Shown: one piece after another, positions 1-8,973 of the stretch
Numbering within the stretch: position 1 is the first letter of the stretch
Layout: each line of letters opens with the position of its first letter
Assembly (NCBI RefSeq): GCF_003429565.1
Contig: NZ_QUAK01000049.1
Span: 11,257 to 60,414, forward strand
Origin: Streptomyces triticagri
GTDB lineage: Bacteria; Actinomycetota; Actinomycetes; Streptomycetales; Streptomycetaceae
DNA: 49,158 bases
Direction of reading: 5' to 3'
Notes under the pieces: generated by a model
Database searches by the model: none
Told to the model about the DNA's origin: nothing
What the model saw: the letters and a program-made list of their open reading frames with translations, nothing else
Made by a program: the position numbers and the translations under genes

Positions 1-2105
1 AGCACCCCCGGAAGGCCCGCCACATGGTCGGCATGGAAATGAGTGAGGAGCACCATCGGCACCCGCGTGACGCCCAGCGTGCGCAGACAGCGGTCGACGA
101 GAAGCGGGTCCGGCCCCGCGTCCACCACCACGGCCGTCCCGGGCCCCGCCCGCAGCACCGTCGCATCGCCCTGGCCCACATCGCACATCACGAAGCGCCA
201 GTCCGGCGGCGGCCAGCCGGCGATGATCCGGGACAGCGGTGCCGGCCGGACCACGGTCAACGCCAGCAACAACACACAGGCCAGGACCGGCACCGGATGT
301 CTGATCACCCGGCGCCCAGCCCACAGCACCAGCACCGTGGCCGCGGCGAGCAACAGTCCGCCCCGCCAGCCACCGGGCCAGTCCAGCTCCGCGCCCGGCA
401 GCGCCGCGCCGGTACGCGCCACCTCGGCGATCCAGCCGACCGGCCAACCGGCGCACCAGGCAAGACCCTTCGCCACCGGCATCGCCGCGGGTGCGAACGC
501 GAGGGCCGCGAAGCCGAGCACCGTCGCCGGCGCCACGGCCAACTCCGCCAGCAGATTGCACGGCACCGCGACCAGACTCACCCGGGCGGCCAGCACCGCC
601 ACCACCGGAGCGCACACCGCCTGTGCGGCCGCCGCCACCGCCAGCGCCTCGGCGACACGCGCCGGGAGGCCGCGTCTGCGCAGCGCCGCGCCCCATCGCG
701 GCGCCAGCGTGAGCAGCGCACCGGTGGCCAGCACGGAGAGCAGGAAGCCGTAACTCCGCGACAGCCACGGGTCGTAGAGCACCAGGACGAGCACCACTGC
801 GGCCAGGGCCGGCAACAACGCGCGGCGGCGGCCGGTGGCGATCGCGAGGAGCGCGATCACTCCGCACGCGGCGGCTCGCACCACGCTCGGATCCGGCCGG
901 CAGACGATCACGAAGCCGAGCGTGAGCACCCCGCCCAGCAATGCCGTCGTCCGCAGCGACAGTCCGAACCTGGCGGCCAGGCCGCGCCGTTCGGCCTGCA
1001 TCGCGATGCCCGGAGGGCCGATCAGCAGGACGAGCACGATGGTCAGATTGCTTCCCGAGACGGCCAGCAGGTGCGTGAGGTCCGTCGCCCGGAACGCGGC
1101 GTCGAGATCGGCCGGGACCCGCGAGGTGTCCCCGACGACCAGACCGGGCAGCAACGCCCGGGCGTCCGGGGGCAACCCGTCGGTGGCCTCCCGCAGCCCT
1201 GCCCGGAGGTGCCCGGCCAGTCGCTGGGCGGCGTTCGGCTGCGCGACGACCAGCGGCGGCTCCGTGCCGGACACCCGCAACACGGCGGCCGAACGCTCGC
1301 CGTCGCCGAACGGAGGTGCCGTCTCCGCGCGCACCCGCAGACGCGTCGAGGGCAGCAGCTCGGCCCAGGAAGGGGTGTCCGGGGCGGCGTTGGGTGTGTC
1401 CGGGGCGTGGCTCGGCGAATCCGGGGCCCTGTTCGGCGGGTCGGCCTCCGCCTCCGCCGATGCCGAGCCCGCGGTGTCCGTCTCGCCGCGCACGATCACG
1501 AGGACCGGTGTACGGGTCGCGGTCTCGCTGCCGTCCGGGCCGGTGAGTCGGGTGACCTCCGCCTCGATGAGCAGGCTCGGCGGCAATGCGCCCGGTCCCT
1601 GCGTCCGTGGCCGTGTCCTGCGCGGATCCGCCACGACTTCGAGCTCTGCGGTGACCGGGGCATAGCAGTCCGCCAGCTCCGGCAGCGGTCCCTGTTCCAC
1701 CTCGGCGCGGTGCAGTGCGGCGGACGCTCCGGCCGCGGCCACCGCGATCAACACCGCGACCAGCACTGTGGTTCGGCGGGGCCTGGCGCGATGAGGGCCG
1801 GTGGGGTGGAGGCCGCTGGAGCTTGGCTCGGTGCGGTGAGGGCCGGTGCGCATCGGCCCGGTGCGTACAAGCCCGGTGTGCATCGGCCCGGTGCGCATCC
1901 CGGTCCAGTGGGCGTGGCCCCGGAGCCGTACGACCGCCGCGAGGGAGCCTGCCGCGGCGAGCGCGACCGCCGCAGTCACGACCGCCCAGCTGACCGATGC
2001 TCCGACGGTGATCGCGGCCGTCGCCCAGGCCGCCAGAGCAGGCGGGACGAGGCGCAGGTCCGCAGGTCCCTCCTCCCTCGAGGTCGATGCGGCGGTTCGG
2101 TTCAC
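1..2105 (-). CDS. comEC: ComEC/Rec2 family DNA-uptake channel protein (3' end cut by window)
   Basis: Membrane channel protein of the ComEC/Rec2 family, which carries single-stranded DNA across the inner membrane in competent bacteria. About 701 codons are visible. The GTG start overlaps the comEA stop codon as GTGA (2102-2105), so the two genes are translationally coupled. The N-terminal part has hydrophobic segments broken by an Arg/His/Thr-Gly-Pro-rich linker. The competence-domain signature (LLPGLVVGD, then LTHLLAVSGSNLTIV) is encoded around 1025-1170. At the window edge (about residues 684-701) the metallo-beta-lactamase motif THFHADHVAGLPG appears, with its metal-binding His and Asp residues intact, so the hydrolase-like C-terminal domain has begun when the window stops. 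Natural competence is not established for streptomycetes as far as I know, so the in vivo role is an inference from the family. Confidence 0.93.
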   Translation of the reverse strand, partial: MNRTAASTSREEGPADLRLVPPALAAWATAAITVGASVSWAVVTAAVALAAAGSLAAVVRLRGHAHWTGMRTGPMHTGLVRTGPMRTGPHRTEPSSSGLHPTGPHRARPRRTTVLVAVLIAVAAAGASAALHRAEVEQGPLPELADCYAPVTAELEVVADPRRTRPRTQGPGALPPSLLIEAEVTRLTGPDGSETATRTPVLVIVRGETDTAGSASAEAEADPPNRAPDSPSHAPDTPNAAPDTPSWAELLPSTRLRVRAETAPPFGDGERSAAVLRVSGTEPPLVVAQPNAAQRLAGHLRAGLREATDGLPPDARALLPGLVVGDTSRVPADLDAAFRATDLTHLLAVSGSNLTIVLVLLIGPPGIAMQAERRGLAARFGLSLRTTALLGGVLTLGFVIVCRPDPSVVRAAACGVIALLAIATGRRRALLPALAAVVLVLVLYDPWLSRSYGFLLSVLATGALLTLAPRWGAALRRRGLPARVAEALAVAAAAQAVCAPVVAVLAARVSLVAVPCNLLAELAVAPATVLGFAALAFAPAAMPVAKGLAWCAGWPVGWIAEVARTGAALPGAELDWPGGWRGGLLLAAATVLVLWAGRRVIRHPVPVLACVLLLALTVVRPAPLSRIIAGWPPPDWRFVMCDVGQGDATVLRAGPGTAVVVDAGPDPLLVDRCLRTLGVTRVPMVLLTHFHADHVAGLPGV
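1841..1903 (-). repeat. 15-bp imperfect tandem repeats inside comEC
   Basis: About four imperfect copies of a 15-base unit (plus-strand core CGGCCCGGTGCGCAT) lie within the comEC N-terminal linker. They encode repeats of an xxTGP pentapeptide, such as MRTGP, MHTGL and MRTGP. The period is a multiple of three, so the frame survives copy-number change. This suggests slippage in a flexible loop between membrane segments rather than a conserved domain. Confidence 0.7.
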
Positions 2106-3781
2106 GGCCCGACGGCGTCCCGCAGGTCCGCGAATCGCTTGTCCCCGATGCCGTTCACCTCCCGCAGCTCGTCCACGGAACGGAAGCCCCCGTGCTCGGT
2201 CCGGTAGTCGACGATGTGCTGGGCCAGGACCGGCCCGACGCCGGGCAGCGTCTCCAGCTGCTCGGGGGTGGCCGAGTTGAGGCTGATGGCGCCACCCGGC
2301 TGTGCGCCCGGAGTGCCCTGAGCCCCCGAACTCGCTCCGGACGCTGCCGCATCGGGCGGCGCGCCCACGATCACCTGCTCCCCGTCGATGAGCACCCGCG
2401 CACGGTTGAGCCCCGTCGTGTCCGCGCCCTTGCGCACACCTCCCGCCGCCCGCAACGCGTCCTCCACCCGCGACCCCTGCGGCAGGCGTCGCACCCCGGG
2501 CCTGCGGACCTTTCCGCCGATGTCCACGACGACCCGGCCGGCCGGTGTCGCGACACCACCCGCGGCACCACCCGTCGGGGCACGACGTGACGCCGCCGGG
2601 TCGTCCGCCCGGTCCCCTACGGCTTCCGGCGGTCGTACGGGCTGCGGCCGCCCGGTCCAGAAGTGGTGCACGCCGAAAGCCAGCACGGCGACCAGGACGA
2701 CGACCAGCGCCACCAGGCCGCGTCGCTCGAATCCGCACCTCAACTGCAGCCAGAGCGGCAGGCGTTCACGAACGGCGACCGCCCACCGTCCGCGCACCGC
2801 CTCCTGACCGCCCGCCACCTCCGCCTCGGTCACCGGCGGCGGGATCGGGACGGGGACCGGGACCGGCGCAGGCTCCGGCTTCTGCGCTCCACCCGTACGC
2901 GCCGTCGTACCCGCGCCCGCAGCCCGGGACATGGTCACCGCACCGCGATCGCGCGTGCGGATGTCGGGCGCCGCGTGCACCCGCTCCCCCGGGTGCGTCA
3001 CCCGGGCCATGGCCAAGGTGCCGTTCGGCCCGACGCCTTCCACCCGGGCGGCACCGTTCGCCCCGACACCCGCCGCTGCGGCACCCGTTGTCCTTCTCGG
3101 ACGAAGCCGCACCGTGTCACTCGTCCGCACCTCGCCGCTGCCGCTCAGGGCACCCGGCAGGCGCCCGCCTTCCAGCGCCCGCTGCCGCAGCGCTTCCAGA
3201 GACGGCCGCGCGCCCGAACCCGTACGAGGAGGTGCGCTGCGGGCACCGACCGAATCCGCAGCCGCTCCTCCGGCCGAACGGTGCTCTCCACCCGCCCCGT
3301 CCACCCGCTCACGGCGCCGCCTGCCCGCCCTGAGCTTCACGGTCCCGGAGTCGACCAGGCGACCGGCCCTCACCTCAGCCGCCGCCTGCCCCTGCGATCC
3401 CGCCTGCGCCGGGGCCGGTGGCGAACCGCCCTCCACCGATACGGCATAGGCCCACGACGGCCTGCGCACCCGGCGGACGTCGAGCACTCCTCCCTCACCC
3501 GCCCGCGGGCCGCGTTGCACGCCACCGCGTGCAGCCTGCAGGTCCCCGTCCGGCGCGGCCCACAACGGCAGCACCCGCACCCGCCGCCGAACTCGCCCGG
3601 CCGGCCGCGCAGAACCCGACGGACGGACCGGACCCGCCCCGGTACCGACCGGACCCGATCCGGTGCCGGCCGGACCCGCCCCGGTACCGGCCGGGCCGCG
3701 CGGGGCCTGGTCGAAGAGCGCCTCGGCACGCAGCCGGGTCGAAGATCGCGCAGCAGAACGCGTAGAAGATCGAATCGCCAT
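2102..3781 (-). CDS. comEA: ComEA family helix-hairpin-helix DNA-binding protein, long low-complexity N-terminus
   Basis: Membrane-anchored DNA receptor of the ComEA family, encoded directly before comEC. Three features define it: a single membrane helix (LVALVVVLVAVLAFGVHHFW), then an SLBB-type fold (GRVVVDIGGKVRRPGV to EQVIVGAP), then the C-terminal double helix-hairpin-helix (ISLNSATPEQLETLPGVGP to VNGIGDKRFADL) that binds DNA backbones. I start it at ATG 3781 (MAIRSSTRSAA..., 559 aa). A GTG at 3868 would add 29 residues, but these contain two TTA codons, very rare in this genus, which coincide with DnaA-box-like sites. Roughly 300 residues before the membrane helix are Ala/Arg/Gly/Pro-rich and look disordered, making this longer than a typical ComEA. 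No good Shine-Dalgarno precedes 3781, so the start is moderately certain. Confidence 0.88.
   Translation of the reverse strand: MAIRSSTRSAARSSTRLRAEALFDQAPRGPAGTGAGPAGTGSGPVGTGAGPVRPSGSARPAGRVRRRVRVLPLWAAPDGDLQAARGGVQRGPRAGEGGVLDVRRVRRPSWAYAVSVEGGSPPAPAQAGSQGQAAAEVRAGRLVDSGTVKLRAGRRRRERVDGAGGEHRSAGGAAADSVGARSAPPRTGSGARPSLEALRQRALEGGRLPGALSGSGEVRTSDTVRLRPRRTTGAAAAGVGANGAARVEGVGPNGTLAMARVTHPGERVHAAPDIRTRDRGAVTMSRAAGAGTTARTGGAQKPEPAPVPVPVPIPPPVTEAEVAGGQEAVRGRWAVAVRERLPLWLQLRCGFERRGLVALVVVLVAVLAFGVHHFWTGRPQPVRPPEAVGDRADDPAASRRAPTGGAAGGVATPAGRVVVDIGGKVRRPGVRRLPQGSRVEDALRAAGGVRKGADTTGLNRARVLIDGEQVIVGAPPDAAASGASSGAQGTPGAQPGGAISLNSATPEQLETLPGVGPVLAQHIVDYRTEHGGFRSVDELREVNGIGDKRFADLRDAVGP
3630..3699 (-). 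repeat. Short in-frame repeats at the comEA N-terminus
   Basis: Imperfect 21-base repeats (a CCGGTACCGGCCGGACC-like core on the plus strand) encode a heptapeptide series close to GTGAGPA, GTGSGPV, GTGAGPV. It is low-complexity sequence of the same Thr-Gly-Pro flavour as the repeats in the adjacent comEC. Confidence 0.65.
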
Positions 3782-3832
3782 GCGGGAGAAGCTAGACGGC
3801 CCGATCACAGCTTGCTGATCAAGCTCAATTTC

Positions 3833-3859
3833 CGTGGATAACCCGGCAGTTGTGGATAA
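3833..3859 (-). promoter_or_regulatory. Two DnaA-box-like 9-mers upstream of comEA
   Basis: On the minus strand TTATCCACA (3859-3851) and TTATCCACG (3841-3833) lie in the same orientation, 18 bases apart. The first is a perfect match to the classical DnaA box TTATNCACA; the second differs at the last base. They sit 52-78 bases upstream of the comEA start chosen here. DnaA binding is an inference from sequence alone. Confidence 0.5.
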
Positions 3860-3933
3860 CTCGGCCACCCGGTCGAGTGAACGCCACGGCGAGAGGTGTC
3901 ATGCGAGGTGTCGTCGGGAAGCGCCGGACGGGG

Positions 3934-4779
3934 TCAGCGCGGTGAGACCACCGCGCCGAGCAGCCCCGGCCCGGTGTGTGCACCGATCACCGCGCCCACC
4001 TCGCTCACATGCAGCTCGGCAAGTCCCGGCACCCGGTCCCGGAGGCGGTCGGCCAGCGCGTCGGCCCGTTCCGGCGCAGCGAGATGGTGCACCGCGATGT
4101 CGACGGCCGCGGCACCGGCACGCTCGACGACCACTTCCTCCAGGCGGGCGATGGCCCGGGAGGCCGTGCGCACCTTCTCCAGAAGTTCGATGCGCCCGCC
4201 GTCGAGCTGCAGCAGCGGTTTCACGGCGAGCGCCGAACCCAGCAGTGCCTGCGCCGCACCGATCCGGCCCCCACGCCGCAGATAGTCCAGCGTGTCGACA
4301 TAGAAATAAGCAGAGGTCGATGCGGCCCGCTTCTCCGCGGCCACGACCGCCTCGTCCACGCTGCCACCCGCCTCGGTCACCTCCGCCGCGGCCAGCGCGC
4401 AGAACCCGAGCGCCATCGCCACCATCCCGGTGTCGACCACCCGGACCGGAACAGGAGCGTCCTTCGCCGCGAGCACCGCCGCGTCGTACGTCCCGGAGAA
4501 TTCCGACGACAGATGGAGCGACACGATGCCCGTGGCACCGTCGCGTGCCGCCGCCCGGTAGGTCTCGGCGAACGTCTCCGGCCCCGGGCGCGAAGTCGTC
4601 ACCGCCTGCCGCTTCTGCAGGGCGAGGGCGAGGGATCGCGCCGAGATCTCGGTGCCTTCCTCCAGCGCCCGGTCGCCGAGCACGACGGTCAGCGGTACGG
4701 AGTGGATGCCGTGCTGCTCGGTCGCCCGTTGCGGCAGGTAGGCCGTTGAATCCGTGACGATCGCGACATGGCGGGACAT
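3934..4779 (-). CDS. DegV family fatty-acid-binding protein
   Basis: Cytosolic DegV (EDD-fold) protein of 281 aa. Family members bind a fatty acid and act as the lipid carrier (FakB) for a fatty acid kinase, though no kinase partner is encoded here. The ATG at 4779 gives the usual family N-terminus (MSRHVAIVTDSTAYLP). The TSRPGP loop and the segment VSLHLSSEFSGTYDAA match the lipid-binding part, and VDTLDYLRRGGRI to AVKPLLQLDGG is the family's second signature. Length is typical. It lies between comEA and a membrane protein on the same strand, separated by 152 and 138 bases. Confidence 0.92.
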   Translation of the reverse strand: MSRHVAIVTDSTAYLPQRATEQHGIHSVPLTVVLGDRALEEGTEISARSLALALQKRQAVTTSRPGPETFAETYRAAARDGATGIVSLHLSSEFSGTYDAAVLAAKDAPVPVRVVDTGMVAMALGFCALAAAEVTEAGGSVDEAVVAAEKRAASTSAYFYVDTLDYLRRGGRIGAAQALLGSALAVKPLLQLDGGRIELLEKVRTASRAIARLEEVVVERAGAAAVDIAVHHLAAPERADALADRLRDRVPGLAELHVSEVGAVIGAHTGPGLLGAVVSPR

Positions 4780-4917
4780 GAGCTGGACATTACCCGCCGG
4801 GTCTGTGCGGCGGCAGCCCGGCCCGGTACCGGCGACGCTCACGGGCTCCTGCCCGGCAGGTGCGGATCCATCCTCCCCTTCGGCCGCTGTCCGGCCGCCG
4901 GCACTGCGCGGGAGACG

Positions 4918-5745
4918 TCAGGTCGTGCTCTCCGGACGTGCGCTCTTCTGCCACGGGTGCTGCACGGGCGGCCGGCTCGGCGAGATGGCCTTCGGCTCCT
5001 CGCCGCCGTCCTCGGGATCGGCGGCCGAAGCGCCGTGCGGCCAGGTCTGCTCGGCAGCGCCGGGCCCGTCGACCAGCGTCGGCTCGGGCCATGAGACGGG
5101 CGGGGGCGTGGACGCGGAGGCCGGTGCGGGCGCGGGCGTCGCCGCGGCGGAGGAGGACGCCGCCGAAGACGGCCGCCCCTCTGACGGCTCGGCCTCGGTC
5201 CAGTGCCTCAGGGCACCGGATTCCATCCGGATCTCCGCGTCGAGCCCGTCCAGCTCGTCTCGGGCGAACCTGCTGGCACGGTCGCGCGCGGCCCAGCGCA
5301 GCGAGTCGGCCGCATCGGTGATCCGGTCGGTGCGCTCGGTCAGTTCCGGAATGCGCTCGCCCAGGCGGGTGCGGTCCGGGTCGCGCTGGACGCGCTGCAG
5401 TTCGGCCTCGAGCTCGTGGCCGTGCCGGCTGAGCCGCTCGAAGAGGGCGAGGGACTCCTGGAGCGAGGCGTCGTCCTCGACCCCGGCCTCGAGGGCGTCC
5501 TGGGTGGCCCGCATGGACGTACGCAGTTTCAGGCGGAGCTGCGCCGCTGCACCCGCAGGGCCGGGCTGTGCAAGGGACTGCGCCCGCAGGGTGGTGTCCT
5601 CGAACGTCCGCCGCGCCTGGTGCACCGTGCGGTCCACACTGCGCTTCGCCGCTCTGACGGCCTTGACCGTGGCCACCACGCCCAGGGTGAAGAGCAGCAC
5701 CATGATCAGCGCCAGGACGGTCAGAACCACCTCGCCCGCGTCCAT
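4918..5745 (-). CDS. Membrane-anchored coiled-coil protein, function unknown
   Basis: A 275-aa protein I do not recognise by function. It begins with a membrane helix (VVLTVLALIMVLLFTLGVVATV, about residues 6-27) followed by a long charged, heptad-like region to about residue 175 (RAAKRSVDRTVHQARRTFEDT... ELTERTDRITDAADSL) that is probably a cytoplasmic coiled coil. The C-terminal third is Ser/Ala/Pro-rich and probably unstructured. The start at ATG 5745 has a GAGGAG ribosome site seven bases upstream; an upstream in-frame extension lacks this. It follows leuS on the same strand with a 153-base gap and may be read through from it. Confidence 0.8.
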   Translation of the reverse strand: MDAGEVVLTVLALIMVLLFTLGVVATVKAVRAAKRSVDRTVHQARRTFEDTTLRAQSLAQPGPAGAAAQLRLKLRTSMRATQDALEAGVEDDASLQESLALFERLSRHGHELEAELQRVQRDPDRTRLGERIPELTERTDRITDAADSLRWAARDRASRFARDELDGLDAEIRMESGALRHWTEAEPSEGRPSSAASSSAAATPAPAPASASTPPPVSWPEPTLVDGPGAAEQTWPHGASAADPEDGGEEPKAISPSRPPVQHPWQKSARPESTT

Positions 5746-5898
5746 CGAGTGCTCCTCTTCCGCTGTGTCCCGTCGGCATGCTGCGGTACGCTCCGGCGCT
5801 CCCGGGGCGGATGCTGCCCGGGCGTACTCCCACCGTAAACGCAAACGGGCAGGCCGAAGGTTCCGCAGAACCCCCAACCTGCCCGTAAGGGAAAACCC

Positions 5899-8790
5899 TC
5901 AGGCGGTCACGATGTTCACGAGCTTGGGTGCCCGGACGATGACCTTGCGGATGCCGGCGCCGTCCAGCGCTGCGACCACCTTCTCGTCGCCGAGCGCGAT
6001 CCGCTCCAGTTCCTCGTCGGCGATCGACGGTGACACCTCGAGGCGCGCCTTGACCTTGCCCTTGATCTGGACGACACAGGTCACCGTCTCGTCGACGACG
6101 TAGGCCGGGTCGGCCACCGGGAAGTCGGCGTGCACCACGGAGTCCGTGTGGCCCAGCCTGCGCCACAGCTCCTCGGCGATGTGGGGTGCGAGCGGCGCGA
6201 TCAGCAGGACCAGGCTCTCGGCGACCGGACGCGGTACCGCACCGGGGGCCTTCGTGAGGTGGTTGTTCAGCTCGGTGATCTTGGCGATGGCGGTGTTGAA
6301 CCGCATGCCGGCCAGGTCCTGGCGCACGCCGTCGACGGCCTTGTGCAGGGCGCGCAGGGTGTCCTCGTCGGGCTCGGTGTCGGTGACGGTCACCTCGCCG
6401 GAGGCCTCGTCGACGACATTGCGCCACAGGCGCTGCAGCAGGCGGTACTGGCCCACCACCGCGCGCGTGTCCCACGGCCGGGAGACGTCCAGGGGGCCCA
6501 TCGCCATCTCGTACAGGCGCAGGGTGTCCGCGCCGTACTCGGCGCAGATCTCGTCCGGAGTGACCGCGTTCTTCAGGGACTTGCCCATCTTGCCCAGCTC
6601 GCGCTTGACCTGCTCGCCGGCGAAGAAGTACTTGCCGTCCCGCTCCTCGACCTCGGCGGCCGGCACCGGGAAGCCGCGGCTGTCCCGGTAGACGTAGGCC
6701 TGGATCATGCCCTGGTTGTACAGCTTGTGGAACGGCTCGGAGGACGCGATGTGCCCCAGGTCGTGCAGCACCTTGGACCAGAAGCGGGCGTACAGGAGGT
6801 GCAGTACGGCGTGTTCGGCGCCGCCCACGTACAGGTCGACGCCGCCGTGCGGCTGCCCCTCGCGGGGGCCCATCCAGTACTGCTCGATGTCCGGGGCGAC
6901 CAGCTCCCGGTCGTTGTGCGGGTCCAGGTAGCGCAGTTCGTACCAGCACGAACCGGCCCAGTTGGGCATGGTGTTGGTCTCGCGACGGTACTGCTTGGGG
7001 CCGTCGCCCAGGTCCAGGGTGACGTCGACCCAGTCCGCGTTGCGCGACAGGGGCGTCTCCGGACGGGTGTCGGCGTCGTCCGGGTCGAAGGTGCGCGGCG
7101 AGTAGTCGTCGACCTCGGGCAGTTCCAGGGGCAGCATCGAGTCGGGCAGCGCATGTGCGACGCCGTCCTCGTCGTACACGATCGGGAAGGGCTCGCCCCA
7201 GTAGCGCTGGCGGCTGAACAGCCAGTCCCGCAGCCGGAAGTTGATGGTCGCCTCGCCCAGGCCCTTGTCGACCAGCCACGCGATGATGCGGCTCTTGGCC
7301 TCGTCGACCTCCAGGCCGTTCAGCGAGATCTCGTCGTTGGCGGAGTTGATCGCCGGTCCCTGGCCGGTGAACGCCTCGCCCTCCCAGCCCTCCGGCGGCT
7401 GCACCGTGCGCACGATGGGCAGTTCGAAGGCCTCGGCGAACTCCCAGTCGCGCTCGTCCTGTCCGGGCACCGCCATGATCGCGCCGGTGCCGTAGCCCAT
7501 CAGGACGTAGTCGGCGACGAAGATCGGGATCCGGGCGCCGGTGACCGGATTCAGGGCATAGGCACCGGTGAAGACACCGGTCTTGTTCTTGTGCTCGGTC
7601 TGGCGCTCGACGTCGCTCTTGGTCTGCGCCTGCTTGCGGTACGCGGCCACCGCGTCGGCCGGGTTCGCGGCGCCGCCCGTCCACGCCTCCTTGACGCCCT
7701 CGGGCCAGGCGGCGGGCAGGATCGAGTCGACCAGGCCGTGCTCGGGCGCCAGGACCATGTAGGTCGCGCCGAAGACGGTGTCGGGGCGGGTGGTGAACAC
7801 GGTGATCGGCTCGACGGCCTCGTCGCCCTGGGCATCGACGGCGAAGTGCACGCGCGCGCCTTCGCTGCGGCCGATCCAGTTGCGCTGCTGCAGCTTGATG
7901 GCCTCGGGCCAGTCCAGCGGCTCCAGGTCGTCGATCAGGCGGTCCGCGTAGGCCGTGATGCGCATGTTCCACTGGCGCAGCTTGGACTTGAAGACCGGGA
8001 AATTGCCGCGCTCGGAACGGCCGTCCGCGGTGACTTCCTCGTTGGCCAGGACGGTGCCCAGGCCCGGACACCAGTTGACCGGGGCGTCGGATGCGTAGGC
8101 CAGTCGGTAGTCGGACAGGACCTCGGACCGCTCCAGCGGGGTCAGTTCGCTCCACGCGCGCGTGGTGGGTGCCCGACGCTCGCCGCTCTCGAACTGGGCG
8201 ACCAGGTCGGCGATCGGGCGGGCCTTCTTCGCCTCGTCGTCGTACCAGGAGTTGAAGATCTGCAGGAAGATCCACTGCGTCCAGCGGTAGTACGACGGGT
8301 CGATCGTCGCGAACGAACGGCGCTTGTCGTGGCCCAGGCCGAGCCGGCGCAGCTGCGACGTCATGTTGGTCATGGCTGCTTCGGTGGTGACCCGCGGGTG
8401 CTGACCGGTCTGGACGGCGTGCTGCTCGGCGGGCAGGCCGAAGGCGTCGAAGCCCAGGGTGTGCAGGACGTTGTGCCCGGTCATGCGGTGGTAGCGGGCG
8501 AACACGTCGGTGGCGATGTACCCGAGCGGGTGGCCGACGTGCAGGCCCGCACCCGAGGGGTACGGGAACATGTCCATGATGAACTTCTTGGGCAGCTCGG
8601 CGATCGCCGGGTCGCCTGCCAGGTCACCGGTCGGATTGGGTGCTGCGTACGTGCCGTCGGCGTCCCAGAAGTCCTGCCAGCGCGCCTCGATATCGGCGGC
8701 CATGGCCGCCGTGTAGCGGTGCGGCGCTGCCACCTCGGCGGGGGCATTTCCCGCGGGCGCGGCCGCGGGGGCGGAATTCGTCTCGCTCAT
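5899..8790 (-). CDS. leuS: Leucyl-tRNA synthetase
   Basis: Charges tRNA-Leu with leucine. At 963 aa it is full length for an actinobacterial class Ia LeuRS. The HIGH-type motif HVGH is at residues 84-87 (in [17 protein letters not shown]) and the KMSKS loop is KMGKS at 734-738. The CP1 editing domain is recognisable by [19 protein letters not shown], including the threonine-rich editing pocket, and the C-terminal anticodon-binding region follows. The ATG at 8790 has AAGGA four bases upstream. Expression is probably controlled by the ribosome-mediated attenuator at 8854-8961 rather than a T-box. Confidence 0.98.
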   Translation of the reverse strand: MSETNSAPAAAPAGNAPAEVAAPHRYTAAMAADIEARWQDFWDADGTYAAPNPTGDLAGDPAIAELPKKFIMDMFPYPSGAGLHVGHPLGYIATDVFARYHRMTGHNVLHTLGFDAFGLPAEQHAVQTGQHPRVTTEAAMTNMTSQLRRLGLGHDKRRSFATIDPSYYRWTQWIFLQIFNSWYDDEAKKARPIADLVAQFESGERRAPTTRAWSELTPLERSEVLSDYRLAYASDAPVNWCPGLGTVLANEEVTADGRSERGNFPVFKSKLRQWNMRITAYADRLIDDLEPLDWPEAIKLQQRNWIGRSEGARVHFAVDAQGDEAVEPITVFTTRPDTVFGATYMVLAPEHGLVDSILPAAWPEGVKEAWTGGAANPADAVAAYRKQAQTKSDVERQTEHKNKTGVFTGAYALNPVTGARIPIFVADYVLMGYGTGAIMAVPGQDERDWEFAEAFELPIVRTVQPPEGWEGEAFTGQGPAINSANDEISLNGLEVDEAKSRIIAWLVDKGLGEATINFRLRDWLFSRQRYWGEPFPIVYDEDGVAHALPDSMLPLELPEVDDYSPRTFDPDDADTRPETPLSRNADWVDVTLDLGDGPKQYRRETNTMPNWAGSCWYELRYLDPHNDRELVAPDIEQYWMGPREGQPHGGVDLYVGGAEHAVLHLLYARFWSKVLHDLGHIASSEPFHKLYNQGMIQAYVYRDSRGFPVPAAEVEERDGKYFFAGEQVKRELGKMGKSLKNAVTPDEICAEYGADTLRLYEMAMGPLDVSRPWDTRAVVGQYRLLQRLWRNVVDEASGEVTVTDTEPDEDTLRALHKAVDGVRQDLAGMRFNTAIAKITELNNHLTKAPGAVPRPVAESLVLLIAPLAPHIAEELWRRLGHTDSVVHADFPVADPAYVVDETVTCVVQIKGKVKARLEVSPSIADEELERIALGDEKVVAALDGAGIRKVIVRAPKLVNIVTA

Positions 8791-8853
8791 GATCCTTAAG
8801 GCTCCATCGATGTCTCTGCCTGCGGATTCGGCCGCGACATTCCAGCCGAAACG

Positions 8854-8916
8854 AAAAAACCCCTCGCACAGGAGGGGACGCCGCGCCGATTCCCGCCACG
8901 AATCCTCAGTGGCGGG
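8854..8916 (-). terminator. leuS attenuator: leader hairpin plus intrinsic terminator
   Basis: Reading the leuS leader RNA, a hairpin with perfect 8-bp arms (plus-strand 8892-8899 and 8909-8916, arm CCCGCCAC) begins a few bases after the leader peptide stop. It is followed by an intrinsic terminator: six G/C-rich pairs (CCCCTC, 8872-8877, with 8860-8865), a six-base loop and a run of six T residues (8859-8854). This is the layout expected of transcription attenuation. I could not find one convincing antiterminator pairing by eye, so which helices compete is open. Confidence 0.8.
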
Positions 8917-8922
8917 GACTGA

Positions 8923-8961
8923 TCAGCGCGGCTCGCTAAGCAGAAGGCGTACGGCACGCAT
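8923..8961 (-). CDS. leuS leader peptide (MRAVRLLLSEPR)
   Basis: A 12-codon reading frame, ATG to TGA, with three consecutive leucine codons CTT-CTG-CTT in the middle. CTT is a rare leucine codon in high-GC actinomycetes, so two of the three would be slow to translate when leucyl-tRNA is scarce. The stop lies just before the attenuator hairpin, the spacing needed for a stalled versus released ribosome to choose between RNA folds. Leader-peptide attenuation of leuS in some Streptomyces has been predicted by comparative genomics, to my knowledge. There is no Shine-Dalgarno; a TACCCT element ends six bases before the ATG, so the transcript may be leaderless. Confidence 0.75.
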   Translation of the reverse strand: MRAVRLLLSEPR

Positions 8962-8967
8962 GGCGTC

Positions 8968-8973
8968 AGGGTA
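8968..8973 (-). promoter_or_regulatory. -10-like element for the leuS leader transcript
   Basis: TACCCT on the minus strand fits the TAnnnT form of the streptomycete -10 box and ends six bases before the leader-peptide ATG, placing transcription start at or next to the A of ATG. No convincing -35 hexamer was seen at the usual 17-18 base distance. Confidence 0.4.

Noticed and set aside
24..2207. A long plus-strand frame across the comEC region
   Set aside because: Very Arg/His/Gln/Pro-rich with no domains. The opposite strand encodes clear ComEC motifs; the plus frame exists because GC-rich third positions remove stops.
3782..3868. A longer start (GTG 3868) for comEA
   Set aside because: Adds two TTA codons and overlaps the DnaA-box-like sites; ATG 3781 gives a more normal N-terminus.
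6130..8799. An 889-codon plus-strand frame over leuS
   Set aside because: It is the complement of leuS and has no recognisable domain, whereas the minus strand has HIGH and KMSKS motifs.
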